Assembly (NCBI GenBank): GCA_903821605.1
Contig: CAIJLZ010000002.1
Span: forward strand, 1-43,370
Source: an uncultured Sphingomonadales bacterium
Lineage (GTDB): Bacteria > Pseudomonadota > Alphaproteobacteria > Sphingomonadales > Sphingomonadaceae
Reading direction: 5' to 3'
DNA length: 43,370 bases
Under the pieces are notes generated by a model. It had not been told where the DNA came from. It was given only the letters and a program-made list of their open reading frames with translations, and did not search any database. A program made the translations under genes and the position numbers. How positions within the stretch are numbered: the first letter of the stretch is position 1; each line of letters begins with the position of its first letter. Positions 7,988 to 16,589 of the stretch are shown piece by piece.

Positions 7988-9844
7988 TCAGTTCCAAACC
8001 GGCGGGCGGGGCGCCGGCAAACCAGTTTCGGCCATGCAATTGGCCCGTAGCGTGTCGAGCGAAGGGCCAAAATCGAACACTTGGATTTCAGCGCGTTCTA
8101 ACCGCATCTTGGCGCGAAGCTGTTCGGTAGCGGCGATGTCGACATTGCCCTTGCCATCAGCAACGACGCCATAATTGAGCGCGCCTGTTGCGGTCACAAG
8201 GCCCTGTACGATCTCCTTGCCGACCAGCGCGGGATCGCGTTCAAGCGGGTCACCCCAACCACCACCACCCCAGGTGATAAAGTGCAGGATATCGCCCGGC
8301 TCGACGTCAAAATCTTCGACTTTGTTGCCGATGATGGTCTCGGTGCCATCGGGCTTTTCCAAGATTTTGCGCGCCCGCGCGCCGGGGCGGCCGCCATTGA
8401 CGCCCCAAGGCGGGACAAACCAGCGGTCATCATGGATGGCGATTTTGCCGGGTTCGAGAAAGCGATAGCTCATCCGAATGCCGTTGCCGCCCCGATGTAG
8501 CCCGGCCCCACCTGAATCGGGCACGGTTTCATAGCGTTCGATCATCAAGGGGAAATAGCGTTCCAGAAACTCATTCGGCACGTTGGTGAAGCCAGGCCAC
8601 AGCGAATGGCCATCGGGACCATCACCCATCGGTCGACCCGGGACGCCACCGAAACCGATTTGGAAGAGCTGAAAATAGCGCCCGTCCCGATCAGTGCCGG
8701 AATAGAATAAATGCGGGGATGAACTGAACCCTGCGGCGTTCAGAAATTGCGGTGTCTTCTGGCCCAACAGGCCGCCCAGAATGTCGAAGATCCGTCCCAG
8801 CGCATGGGTGCGGCCCGAAAGCGCCGCCGGGAACTTCGGCTTCAACAGGGATCCTTCCGGAATGCGGACATCAATCAGGTCGTAAAAGCCGTCATTGAAC
8901 AGGATCTGGGGATCAAACACCATGATCATGTAGATGCCGAAGAACATGCGGAACATGTTTTCGTTGAGGTAAAAATTGATCGACGCCTGACTTTGCGGAT
9001 CTGTGCCGGCAAAATCGAGAACGACCTTCTCGCCCTCCCGCCACATGGTGCAGCGGATGCGATATGGGCCGGTTCCAAGACCGTCATCGCAAATATAATC
9101 CTCGAAGCTGACCGGTGCCTCGCCGATCGAGCTGCTGATCAGCTTACGCATCGCGCGATAGTTGCGCGCCAATAGTTCTTCGGTCGCTGAGATATAGATA
9201 TTTTCACCGAAACGGCCGCACATTTCTTCGACCCGTCGGGCGGCAACGCGGCACGCCGCGATGAGTGCGTTGAGATCTGCCTTGCACCAGTCGGGGATGC
9301 GGACCTGATGCATGATCACCTTGATCAACTCGGCATTATAGACCCCCTTATCGAAGATCTTGACCGGCGGAATGCGGACCCCTTCCTGAAAGATCGAGGT
9401 GGCATCAATTGGCATCGAACCGGCAACCTTGCCGCCAATGTCTGATTGATGGCCAAACATGGCAGTATAGGCAATGAGCCGGCCATTGAGAAACACCGGC
9501 AGCAAGACCAGCCAGTCGTTGGAATGGCTGACCGCCCCCTCGACGGAATAGGGATCCGACAGGAGGAAGATGTCGCCCTCTTCGATCGTGCCCTCATAAC
9601 TATTGAGAAAGGGCGAAATAAAGGAGCCGAACTGGCCGACGATCATCCGGCCCTGACGGTCTGCGATCATCGGAAAGGCATCGCCCTGCTCACGAATGCC
9701 GGGGGACATGGCGGTGCGGACCAGCGTGGTGTCCATTTCGTTGCGTGCATTGCGCAGCGCATTTTCGATGATGTCGAGCGTAACCGGGTCAACAGGCACC
9801 TGTTCGAACGGTTGGGCATTGGGTTCAATGATGGTGGCACTCAT
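7988..9844 (-). CDS. Hydantoinase B / oxoprolinase family protein (HyuB type)
   Basis: A 618-residue protein of the HyuB family, partner of the HyuA encoded just upstream. The family includes N-methylhydantoinase, 5-oxoprolinase, caprolactamase, and acetone or acetophenone carboxylases: ATP-dependent enzymes that open cyclic amides or carboxylate ketones. Visible hallmarks include the start TLDIIENALRNARNEMDTTL with RTAMSPGIREQGDAF, and the C-terminal GGGGWGDPLERDP. The ATG at 9844 is chosen because AAGGA lies 10 bases upstream; a TTG at 9862 is less likely. HyuA ends 24 bases upstream, so translation is probably coupled. The sequence does not say whether the complex hydrolyses a lactam or carboxylates a ketone. 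Confidence 0.9.
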   Translation of the reverse strand: MSATIIEPNAQPFEQVPVDPVTLDIIENALRNARNEMDTTLVRTAMSPGIREQGDAFPMIADRQGRMIVGQFGSFISPFLNSYEGTIEEGDIFLLSDPYSVEGAVSHSNDWLVLLPVFLNGRLIAYTAMFGHQSDIGGKVAGSMPIDATSIFQEGVRIPPVKIFDKGVYNAELIKVIMHQVRIPDWCKADLNALIAACRVAARRVEEMCGRFGENIYISATEELLARNYRAMRKLISSSIGEAPVSFEDYICDDGLGTGPYRIRCTMWREGEKVVLDFAGTDPQSQASINFYLNENMFRMFFGIYMIMVFDPQILFNDGFYDLIDVRIPEGSLLKPKFPAALSGRTHALGRIFDILGGLLGQKTPQFLNAAGFSSSPHLFYSGTDRDGRYFQLFQIGFGGVPGRPMGDGPDGHSLWPGFTNVPNEFLERYFPLMIERYETVPDSGGAGLHRGGNGIRMSYRFLEPGKIAIHDDRWFVPPWGVNGGRPGARARKILEKPDGTETIIGNKVEDFDVEPGDILHFITWGGGGWGDPLERDPALVGKEIVQGLVTATGALNYGVVADGKGNVDIAATEQLRAKMRLERAEIQVFDFGPSLDTLRANCMAETGLPAPRPPVWN

Positions 9845-9868
9845 CGCGATAGTTCCTTCCAAACGGGT

Positions 9869-11920
9869 TCACTGTGCCGGGGTGATCAGCAGGTTGCCAA
9901 AATCGTCGACGCGCGCGACGTGACGTGTCTCGATCAAGGTTGTTGAATCCATTTCAACAACGATGGCTGGGCCTTGGATGACATCGCCAGCCTTGAGCAA
10001 CGCCCGGTCATAAATGGCGGCATCTTGCGGGCCTCCATCCATCCATAAGCTATGATCGCGAATTTTGGCGGCGATTGGATTGCCGTCCCCGCGGGGGAGT
10101 TGCAACGCTGGGAGTTCAAGCGGACGTCCCATTGCAATGGCGCGCAGGTTCACAAGTTCCTGTTCGCTGTCCATGTTGAAGGTGAACAAGCGGAGATGTT
10201 CGGTATCAAAGCGTGCGGCAATGCCGTCAATGCCCTCACGTCGCATCTGATCCGGGTTGATGGTGAGCGGCACCTCGAACGCTTGACCGGAATAGCGCAC
10301 GTCGATTTCGAACAGCACTTCAATTTCGCTGGCCGCAATGCCTTCATCGCTTAGGCTGGCTTTGACCTGCGCCTCCATTTCCGAGAGGATGGCGATGATT
10401 TCATCGGTGGTCACTTCTGAACGCAGGCGAGAAAGCGAGCGCGCTGTTTCGGTCCGCATCCGGGTGGTGGCATCACCCAGCGCGCACAATACGCCGGGCG
10501 AGACCGGCGAGATGGCGGGATAGCTCCCCATCAATCGCGCGACCGCATTGACGTGGAGCGGCCCTGCGCCGCCAAATCCCATCAGCGCGAATTCGCGCGG
10601 ATCATAGCCTTGCTGCACCGAGATCATGCGCAGCGCACCGAACATGTTTTCATTGACGATGTCGATGATCCCGCGCGCGGCTTCGAACAGGCCGATACCC
10701 AGCGCGTCGGCGATCGACTGCACCGCCATTTTCGCCCCTTCGCGATCAAGCCGGAAGGTGCCGCCTAGCAGATTTTCGGGCAAATAACCCAGCACGACAT
10801 TGGCGTCGGTGACCGTTGGCAGCGTGCCGCCCTTGCCATAAGCAACCGGCCCCGGCACCGCCCCGGCGGATTGCGGCCCAACCCGAAGCGCGCCCGTCAA
10901 TTCAGGCACATAGGCGATGGAGCCACCACCTGCGCCCACGGTTTTCACATCGAGCGAGGAGGCGCGGACCGAGAGATGGGCCACTTCGGTGGTGCGGACC
11001 CGGCGCGGTTCGCCATTTTCGATCAGCGCGACATCGGTGGAGGTGCCGCCGACATCGAGAGTCAGAATATTCGGGATACCAGAATTGCGGGCGACCCAAA
11101 GCGCGCCGGTAACGCCGCCTGCCGGGCCAGACATCAGCAGCGAAACCGGATGCTCTTCCGCCTTGTGCGACGACATGAGGCCACCATCCGAGCGCAGCAA
11201 TGACAGGCGTCCGCGCATCCCGATCTGTTCCAGCCGGTCGCGCAGATTGCGGACATAACGGCCCACCACCGGTCGCACCGATGCATTGGCAACCGTCGTC
11301 AGGGTGCGCTCATATTCCTGCATTTCCGGCAGCACTTGATGGCTGAGTGAAATCGGCACGCCGGGGAGGATCTCCGCCACTAGTTCCGCTACCCGCAGTT
11401 CATGGGCGCCGTTTAAATAGGCATTGATCAGCGATACCGTGACGGCTTCGACATTTTGGTCCTTGAGAAGGGTGAGTTGCGCGCGAATATCATCATCGTC
11501 AATCGGGCGATCTTCTTCGCCTTGCGCGTTGATCCGGCCCTTGATTTCGACCGTATCTTCAAGCTTGGCCAGCGGTTCCGGTTTGGGCCACACGATCCAC
11601 CCGGCAAGCCCGCCGGGCACGAAGCTGCGGGCGATCTGCATGACCTGACGATAGCCCTCGGTCGTGACCAGGCCAACGCGCGCTCCCTTGCCTTCCAGCA
11701 CGGCATTGGTGGCGACCGTGGTGCCATGCAGGAAATATTCGATGCCGTCGGGCGATATCCCCGCCTTGTCGCAGATCGCGCGCACCCCTTCGAGAATGCC
11801 CTCGGAACTGTCGTGCGGCGTGGAAGGTGTTTTATGGCGCCAGAATTGGCCTGATTGCTGATTGAACAGCAGTAAATCAGTGAATGTCCCGCCGACATCA
11901 ACCCCCAGACGATAGCTCAT
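9869..11920 (-). CDS. Hydantoinase A / acetone-carboxylase-beta-like protein (HyuA type)
   Basis: A 683-residue ATP-binding partner of HyuB. The N-terminus shows the actin-like phosphate loop DVGGTFTDLLLF, and a second ATPase motif LTLDVGGTSTDVAL lies near the middle. Further hallmarks are LHGTTVATNAVLEGKGA near the start and MGFGGAGPLHVNAVA in the second half. The protein would phosphorylate the substrate or an intermediate so that HyuB can cleave or carboxylate it. The ATG at 11,920 has GGAGGAAG 8 bases upstream, better than the distal TTG at 11,941. The gene follows the HMG-lyase by 21 bases. Assignment to the family is firm; the reaction is not determined. Confidence 0.92.
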   Translation of the reverse strand: MSYRLGVDVGGTFTDLLLFNQQSGQFWRHKTPSTPHDSSEGILEGVRAICDKAGISPDGIEYFLHGTTVATNAVLEGKGARVGLVTTEGYRQVMQIARSFVPGGLAGWIVWPKPEPLAKLEDTVEIKGRINAQGEEDRPIDDDDIRAQLTLLKDQNVEAVTVSLINAYLNGAHELRVAELVAEILPGVPISLSHQVLPEMQEYERTLTTVANASVRPVVGRYVRNLRDRLEQIGMRGRLSLLRSDGGLMSSHKAEEHPVSLLMSGPAGGVTGALWVARNSGIPNILTLDVGGTSTDVALIENGEPRRVRTTEVAHLSVRASSLDVKTVGAGGGSIAYVPELTGALRVGPQSAGAVPGPVAYGKGGTLPTVTDANVVLGYLPENLLGGTFRLDREGAKMAVQSIADALGIGLFEAARGIIDIVNENMFGALRMISVQQGYDPREFALMGFGGAGPLHVNAVARLMGSYPAISPVSPGVLCALGDATTRMRTETARSLSRLRSEVTTDEIIAILSEMEAQVKASLSDEGIAASEIEVLFEIDVRYSGQAFEVPLTINPDQMRREGIDGIAARFDTEHLRLFTFNMDSEQELVNLRAIAMGRPLELPALQLPRGDGNPIAAKIRDHSLWMDGGPQDAAIYDRALLKAGDVIQGPAIVVEMDSTTLIETRHVARVDDFGNLLITPAQ

Positions 11921-11941
11921 CGAACAACTTCCTCCACTCAA

Positions 11942-12883
11942 TTATGATTTCAGGGTTGCAGGCGGAAATATGCCAGCGCGGCTGACCATGCCCGGCAGTT
12001 CCCGGTTCATCAGGCGTTTGATCCAGTCGACCGTCTCGATCACGCGTGCCAAATCCATCCCGGTTGCCACGCCGGATCGTTCCAGCATGTAGACGACATC
12101 TTCAGTGGCGACATTGCCCGTCGCGCGCGGCGCGAACGGACAGCCTCCCAAGCCGCCGAGCGAGGCATCAACGACTGTCGCGCCCGCCTGCACGGCAGCC
12201 CAGACATTTGCGACCGCTGTGTTACGGGTGTTGTGCAAATGTATACGGACCGGCACGGGCGCAATTGCCTCGGCGACTTGCGCCACAAGGCGTGAAACCT
12301 GTGCGGGCACGGCGACCCCAATTGTATCCGCCAGCGCCACCTCTCGCGCTCCCGACGCGGCGGCGCGTTTCGCCATGGAAATCACCTTTTCGGGGGAGAC
12401 TTCGCCTTCAAACGGGCAGCCGAATGCCGCGCTGATCGTAATCTGGCCCCGGCGTTTGGCCTGCTGCGCTAGGCTGACGATCCGACAGGCAATGTCGAGC
12501 GATTGGTCGGCTGTCTGGCCCTGATTTTTCATCGCAAAGCTGTCGCTGGCGACGGCGACGGCACCTAATTCGTGGATCGGCGTCTCTAGTGCACGGAGGG
12601 CACCTTTTTCGTTTAAGACCAAGCCGATATAGATTGTATCAGGCAGGTTGGGCAGGCTTGCAATCACGGCCTCGGCGTCAGCCATTTGTGGCACGCGATC
12701 AGCACGGACAAAACTGGCAACCTCCAGCCGGCGCGCCCCTGCTGCAATGGCGCGTGAAATCATGTCAACCTTTTGCGCGGTTGACATGATAAAGGTTTCA
12801 TTCTGCAGTCCATCGCGTGGCCCGACCTCCACAATCTCAATGTGGGCGGGCAGGGCGACGCGAGATAATGCCTGTTCAGTCAT
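11942..12883 (-). CDS. Hydroxymethylglutaryl-CoA-lyase-type enzyme (DRE-TIM metallolyase)
   Basis: A 313-residue lyase. It carries the VGPRDGLQNE motif (R23, D24), the metal-binding histidines H215 and H217 in IHLHNTRN, and the catalytic-cysteine loop GGLGGCPFAP with C248, as in 3-hydroxy-3-methylglutaryl-CoA lyase. The family cleaves 3-hydroxy-3-methylglutaryl-CoA or close analogues, such as other 3-hydroxy-3-alkyl or citramalyl-type CoA esters, to acetyl-CoA and a keto acid. As first gene of the operon with HyuA, HyuB and a CoA-transferase, it more likely acts on a pathway-specific branched dicarboxyl-CoA than in leucine breakdown (inference). A GTATAC promoter element lies just upstream. 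Confidence 0.9.
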   Translation of the reverse strand: MTEQALSRVALPAHIEIVEVGPRDGLQNETFIMSTAQKVDMISRAIAAGARRLEVASFVRADRVPQMADAEAVIASLPNLPDTIYIGLVLNEKGALRALETPIHELGAVAVASDSFAMKNQGQTADQSLDIACRIVSLAQQAKRRGQITISAAFGCPFEGEVSPEKVISMAKRAAASGAREVALADTIGVAVPAQVSRLVAQVAEAIAPVPVRIHLHNTRNTAVANVWAAVQAGATVVDASLGGLGGCPFAPRATGNVATEDVVYMLERSGVATGMDLARVIETVDWIKRLMNRELPGMVSRAGIFPPATLKS

Positions 12884-12891
12884 ATCGCGGT

Positions 12892-12938
12892 CTCATTAAT
12901 GTATACAATATCCAACCATAGTTGGGCGGGGCGGTCAA
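12892..12938 (-). promoter_or_regulatory. Promoter/operator region of the HMG-lyase-hyuA-hyuB-caiB operon
   Basis: CTCATTAATGTATAC (12,892-12,906) is identical over 15 bases to the element at the TonB-receptor promoter. On the minus strand a -35-like TTGACC lies at 12,938-12,933; the -10 box is not clear. The element sits within 25 bases of the start codon, a repressor-type location. The rest of the gap up to 13,087 shows no gene. Confidence 0.5.
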
Positions 12939-13087
12939 GCCCGTGGCGGGCTGGGTCGCAAATTTTGCATACTAAATTGGGTGGTTGGCGCGGGGCAAAA
13001 TTGGCCTCTATCCTCCCAAATTAATGGTTTGCGGGGATGGAGGCCGATGACCGGGGATGTTTAGTTTTCTGAAGGGGTGGGGGCCGT

Positions 13088-13762
13088 TTACTCGGCGCCA
13101 CCTTGGCCGTTTTTATACAAATAAGCCTGAAACGCGTCCTTATAGGCATGAAAGGCGCGCCGCAGATGGGAAACCATGATCGACTCGGCCCAGGCTGGAT
13201 CGCGCAAGGCAAAGGCGCGGAGCAACTCAGCATGCTCCTGCACGGAATGTTCGAGTTGCTGCCGATCATAGCTCGTTGCTGTCCGCAGCACCACGGGATG
13301 GGCGACAAGACCCGTCAACAGGCGCGTGAGCCGTTCGGATTGGGCTGCTTCTGAGATGACCATGTGAAATTGCCGGTTGAGATTGGCAAAGGCCGTGGCA
13401 TCCGGGATATCAAGCCGTATCGCATTCGCGATCTGATGATTGATTTCTTCGAGTTGGGTGAGTTGGTCGGGTCTGATCCGTGTGGCTGCCCGGCGCGCCG
13501 CGTGGCTTTCCAGCATGGTCCGCAGGCTGAAGCCTTCCTCAATGTCGTCAAGCGACCAGTCGGAGACGAAGCAGCGCTTCGAGTCTGTCCGGCAGATGAG
13601 TTGTTCGACCTCTAGGCGGCGCAGCGCTTCGCGCACCGGTGTCCGCGACACGCCGGATGCTTCAGCCAGGCTCTCTTCACGCAGCGGGGAACCGGGCGCA
13701 AGGCTGCCGTTCAGAATAGCGCTGCGGATATAATTATACGCTTGATCAGCAGCCTTCGACAA
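13088..13762 (-). CDS. GntR-family transcriptional regulator, FadR/FCD subfamily
   Basis: About 224 residues. The N-terminal winged helix includes PGSPLREESLAEASGVSRTPVR and EALRRLE, and the C-terminal all-helical FCD domain has the metal/ligand pattern with FHMVISEA and a later SVQEHAELLRAF. A TTG at 13,762 is preferred because AAGGGAGG lies 5 bases upstream. The ATG at 13,786 has no ribosome site and would add eight residues. Such regulators usually repress catabolic operons and release DNA on binding an acid intermediate. Its own promoter and those of the neighbouring units share GTATAC sites, so it is the best candidate regulator of the cluster (inference). It lies between the hyu operon and the divergent flavin-oxidase operon. 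Confidence 0.88.
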   Translation of the reverse strand: MSKAADQAYNYIRSAILNGSLAPGSPLREESLAEASGVSRTPVREALRRLEVEQLICRTDSKRCFVSDWSLDDIEEGFSLRTMLESHAARRAATRIRPDQLTQLEEINHQIANAIRLDIPDATAFANLNRQFHMVISEAAQSERLTRLLTGLVAHPVVLRTATSYDRQQLEHSVQEHAELLRAFALRDPAWAESIMVSHLRRAFHAYKDAFQAYLYKNGQGGAE

Positions 13763-13970
13763 TTCGACCTCCCTTAACCTCGTCATAGGAGGGGTGGCAA
13801 TTTCCCCGCCAGCGTCACGCGTAGCCCCTGGCGCCGTTGTTCAATCGTTAATAGCTACTCTTGTGCTCAGAGTGCAGTGCCGACTGCCGCTTGGACCGCG
13901 CAAGGGCCAAGCGAGAGCCGCTCTAGGGCGATACGCGCTACAGACCTATACCTCATTAAGCACAGTCGTA

Positions 13971-13999
13971 AGTATACAATGATTCGCAAACTCTGCCAG
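13971..13999 (-). promoter_or_regulatory. Probable promoter of the FadR-type regulator with GTATAC site
   Basis: On the minus strand a -10 TATACT (13,976-13,971) follows a -35-like CTGGCA (13,999-13,994) with a 17-base spacer. GTATAC (13,972-13,977) overlaps the -10 box, which would allow autorepression. CTCATTAAG at 13,952-13,960 resembles the CTCATTAATG part of the element elsewhere. Confidence 0.45.
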
Positions 14000-14082
14000 T
14001 ATCTATGCGCGTCGCGCCATCGGATGACGCGGATAATGAGGCGATCATTTTGAAATTCACCGAATCTGGCCGGAAAAAGCGA

Positions 14083-14110
14083 TTGCGACTAGCGCTTGTA
14101 TATGTATACA
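14083..14110 (+). promoter_or_regulatory. Probable promoter of the flavin-oxidase operon with GTATAC palindrome
   Basis: TTGCGA (14,083-14,088), a 16-base spacer and TATACA (14,105-14,110) form a plausible promoter 29 bases before the start codon. The palindrome ATGTATACAT (14,102-14,111) overlaps the -10 box. The interval 13,763-14,138 holds this and the divergent regulator promoter and no convincing gene. Confidence 0.5.
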
Positions 14111-14138
14111 TAAATGGTGATTTGACAGGGGAGATTCA

Positions 14139-15743
14139 ATGATGCCGAACCGTGGTGCCGAACTTTCCGGGGATGCTGTGCATCTCGTTCGCCAGTTGGA
14201 GCAGATTCTGGGCGCGGATCAAGTGTTGAGCGATATGGACAATCGCACCTTCTATTCGACGGATCTGAGCTGGCGTCCCGGCGAGGTTGCTTCTGCGGTT
14301 ATCCGGCCTGATCATGTTGAACGGCTTGCGAGCGCAGTCGCTGCGGTGTCTGGTGCGGGCTTTGCCATTGTCGCCCGTGGCGGCGGCATGTCCTATACCA
14401 CTGGCTATGTGCCGCAGCGTGAAAATAGCGTGCTCATTGATATGCAGGGCATGAACCGCATTATCGAGGTCAATACCGACGATATGTATGTCGTGGTGGA
14501 ATGCGGCTGCACATGGAAGACCTTATACGAAACATTGGCTCCGCTTGGGGTGCGGACGCCCTATTTCGGGCCGCTCTCGGGTGCCTATGCCACGGTGGGT
14601 GGTGCCTTGTCGCAGAACAGCCTGTTCCATGGTTCGGGCGTGCACGGCACGGTGGCGGAAAGTGTGATTGGCCTGACGGTGGTGCTCGCCGATGGCACGA
14701 TCGCGACGACCGGCTCGGGCGCGCATAAAAACAGCAATCCGTTCTGGCGCCATTTCGGGCCCGATGTGACGGGCCTGTTCACGGCTGACACCGGCGCTTT
14801 TGCGGTTAAGGCAGTTGCCGTGCTGCGTTTGGTCAAGACGCCGCCTTTCACCGAATATCTCTCGTTCAAGTTTGACGACCTGGCTGCCATGTTGCAGTCG
14901 CAAGTCGAGATCGCTCGGTTGAACATCGCGTCGGAATGCTATGGCTTCGACCCTTATTATAACGCGGGCTTCGAAAAGCAGGGCATTACCTTTGAGGAGG
15001 GCCTGTCGCTGGTTGGCAAGCTTGCCCTCAAGGGTGGGATCAAGGGCTTGGCCCGCGCCGCCAAGGTGGCGGTCGGCGGTAAGCGGATCTTGCGCAATGT
15101 GCCTTATTCGCTGCATTCGACGATCGACGGCATGACGGCAGGCGTGGCGACGGAACATGCGCGTCTTGTCGCTGAAATCTGCTTCGCCAATGGCGGCACG
15201 GAAATGTCGAATTCAATCCCGACGGTTTTCCGCAATGCCCCGTTCGGGAGTGTGCGGACGATCCTGCTTGGCTCGGAAGGGGAGATCTGGATCCCGGTCC
15301 ACGGCTATTTCCCGCTGTCGCGCGCCGTGGCAGCTGCCGAGGCAACCGAAAAATTCCTCGCCGATCGCAAGCCGATCATGGATCAATGGGGTATCAAGAC
15401 ATCCTATCTGACCTGCTTCTCCGGTCCCGAATTCGTGATCGAGCCGAGCTTTTACTGGCAGGATGAATTGGGGGCGTTCCGCCTGTCGCTGATCGAGCCG
15501 GAATTCGCCGAAAAATGGAAGGACATTCCCGCCGCAGAAGATCGCCGCAAAGTGGCGCTCGCGCTGCGTGATGAACTGCGCGATCTGTTTGATGGGTTGG
15601 GTGGACTTCATCTTCAGATCGGCAAATATTATCCGTATCTCGACATCATGAACAATGATGGGCTGCGGCAAGTGGTGCGGGGGATCAAGCAGAGTCTCGA
15701 CCCGCAGGGTTTGATGAACCCTGGTGCTCTTGGCCTAGCCTGA
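14139..15743 (+). CDS. FAD-linked oxidase of the VAO/PCMH family
   Basis: A 534-residue cytoplasmic flavoenzyme. The PCMH FAD-binding domain spans about residues 45-230, with the pyrophosphate loop ARGGGMSYTTG at 79-89 and the GGALSQNS segment near 154. The C-terminal half is the cap domain, ending in the usual LDPQGLMNPGALG. Relatives include vanillyl-alcohol oxidase, 4-cresol dehydrogenase and glycolate or lactate dehydrogenases, so it would oxidise a hydroxy or alkylphenol group of the substrate. No covalent flavin ligand can be assigned. AGGGGAG just upstream supports this start; a second ATG follows directly. It opens a plus-strand operon with the alpha/beta protein 30 bases behind. Confidence 0.88.
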   Translation: MMPNRGAELSGDAVHLVRQLEQILGADQVLSDMDNRTFYSTDLSWRPGEVASAVIRPDHVERLASAVAAVSGAGFAIVARGGGMSYTTGYVPQRENSVLIDMQGMNRIIEVNTDDMYVVVECGCTWKTLYETLAPLGVRTPYFGPLSGAYATVGGALSQNSLFHGSGVHGTVAESVIGLTVVLADGTIATTGSGAHKNSNPFWRHFGPDVTGLFTADTGAFAVKAVAVLRLVKTPPFTEYLSFKFDDLAAMLQSQVEIARLNIASECYGFDPYYNAGFEKQGITFEEGLSLVGKLALKGGIKGLARAAKVAVGGKRILRNVPYSLHSTIDGMTAGVATEHARLVAEICFANGGTEMSNSIPTVFRNAPFGSVRTILLGSEGEIWIPVHGYFPLSRAVAAAEATEKFLADRKPIMDQWGIKTSYLTCFSGPEFVIEPSFYWQDELGAFRLSLIEPEFAEKWKDIPAAEDRRKVALALRDELRDLFDGLGGLHLQIGKYYPYLDIMNNDGLRQVVRGIKQSLDPQGLMNPGALGLA

Positions 15744-15773
15744 TCTTAGCGTACCGACGGAGGAGTGAAGACC

Positions 15774-16574
15774 ATGACGATTGTCAAAGCCTATGTCTCG
15801 ATCCCGGAGGGTCAGGTGCATTACCGGCATGTGCCGGGTAAGGGCATCCCGGTCGTTTTCTTGCATCAGACCGCCAGTTCGGGCCAGATGTATATCAAGG
15901 CGATGGAACGCATGCAGGGCGGACGACCGCTTTATGCCTTCGATACGCCGGGTTTTGGGGGATCCTTTGATCCCGATCCGGACCTCAAGCCCGGTATTGA
16001 CTGGTATGTTGATTGTCTTCACGCCGCCTTGCAGGGCTGTGGGATCAAGCGCGCGCACATTGCGGGCCATCACACCGGCTCCTGTATCGCGGTTGAATTG
16101 GCGGCACGTTATCCTGACATGGTGCAGTCGCTGACGATGGTCGGACCGGTGCCGTTGACGGATGAAGAGCGTCACGCATTTTCGCAGCATTTCGGCCTGC
16201 CGTTCCAGCCCACTGTGAGCGGGTCCTATCTCCTCGACAATTGGGAGTATCTCCGCGCGTTAGGTGCGGCGCAGGACGTGATGTTGTTTCATCGTGAAAT
16301 GGCGGATCAGTTGCGCGCTTATTGGGGGCGGGTGCAATCCTATGGTGCTGTGTGGAAGCAGGATTTTCCGAAATTCTACCGCGCCGTTGCATGTCCGATC
16401 ATGATTGCCGCCGCTGAAGACGACGTGCTGTATCCCTATCTGGGCCGGGCCGCAGAAATGCGGCCTGATGCGCGGGTGCTGCCGATCAGTGGTGCGAATT
16501 TCGAGCCGGATCTGGATGCTGATACATATGTCCGCGGTCTGGAAGACTTTATAGCTCAGGCCGAAACGGCCTGA
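15774..16574 (+). CDS. Alpha/beta-hydrolase-fold protein with replaced catalytic Ser and His (copy 1)
   Basis: A 266-residue protein with a typical alpha/beta-hydrolase pattern: strand and oxyanion loop VVFLHQTASSG (28-37), FDTPGFGGS, nucleophile elbow, and AAAEDDVLYP with the acid residue. The elbow reads G98-H-H-T-G, so the nucleophile serine is replaced by H100. The usual C-terminal catalytic histidine position reads SGANFEPD, with no histidine. It is therefore unlikely to be an ordinary esterase and may be a lyase, isomerase, cofactor-free enzyme or binding protein. The copy at 24,118 has the same replacements. GGAGG 9 bases upstream supports the ATG at 15,774 over a GTG at 15,765. It is the second gene of the flavin-oxidase operon. 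Confidence 0.85.
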   Translation: MTIVKAYVSIPEGQVHYRHVPGKGIPVVFLHQTASSGQMYIKAMERMQGGRPLYAFDTPGFGGSFDPDPDLKPGIDWYVDCLHAALQGCGIKRAHIAGHHTGSCIAVELAARYPDMVQSLTMVGPVPLTDEERHAFSQHFGLPFQPTVSGSYLLDNWEYLRALGAAQDVMLFHREMADQLRAYWGRVQSYGAVWKQDFPKFYRAVACPIMIAAAEDDVLYPYLGRAAEMRPDARVLPISGANFEPDLDADTYVRGLEDFIAQAETA

Positions 16575-16579
16575 GCTAT
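16551..16579 (+). terminator. Perfect 13-bp hairpin across the stop codon of the alpha/beta gene
   Basis: Arms 16,551-16,563 and 16,567-16,579 (AGCTCAGGCCG with CGGCCTGAGCT, loop AAA) pair perfectly and include the TGA stop. It lies at the convergent end with cupin copy 2. There is only a short TT tail, so it may act for both strands. Confidence 0.55.
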
Positions 16580-16589
16580 TCAGTGGGGT

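Noticed and set aside
12241-12246. A further GTATAC copy inside the HMG-lyase gene
   Set aside because: It encodes part of the conserved RIHLHN region and lacks the CTCATTA flank and any promoter context, so it is taken as chance.
13794-13982. A 62-codon frame in the gap between the FadR-type regulator and the flavin oxidase
   Set aside because: It overlaps the two divergent promoters, has no similarity to known proteins, and its ribosome-site-like AGGAGG (13,787-13,792) lies too close to the start.
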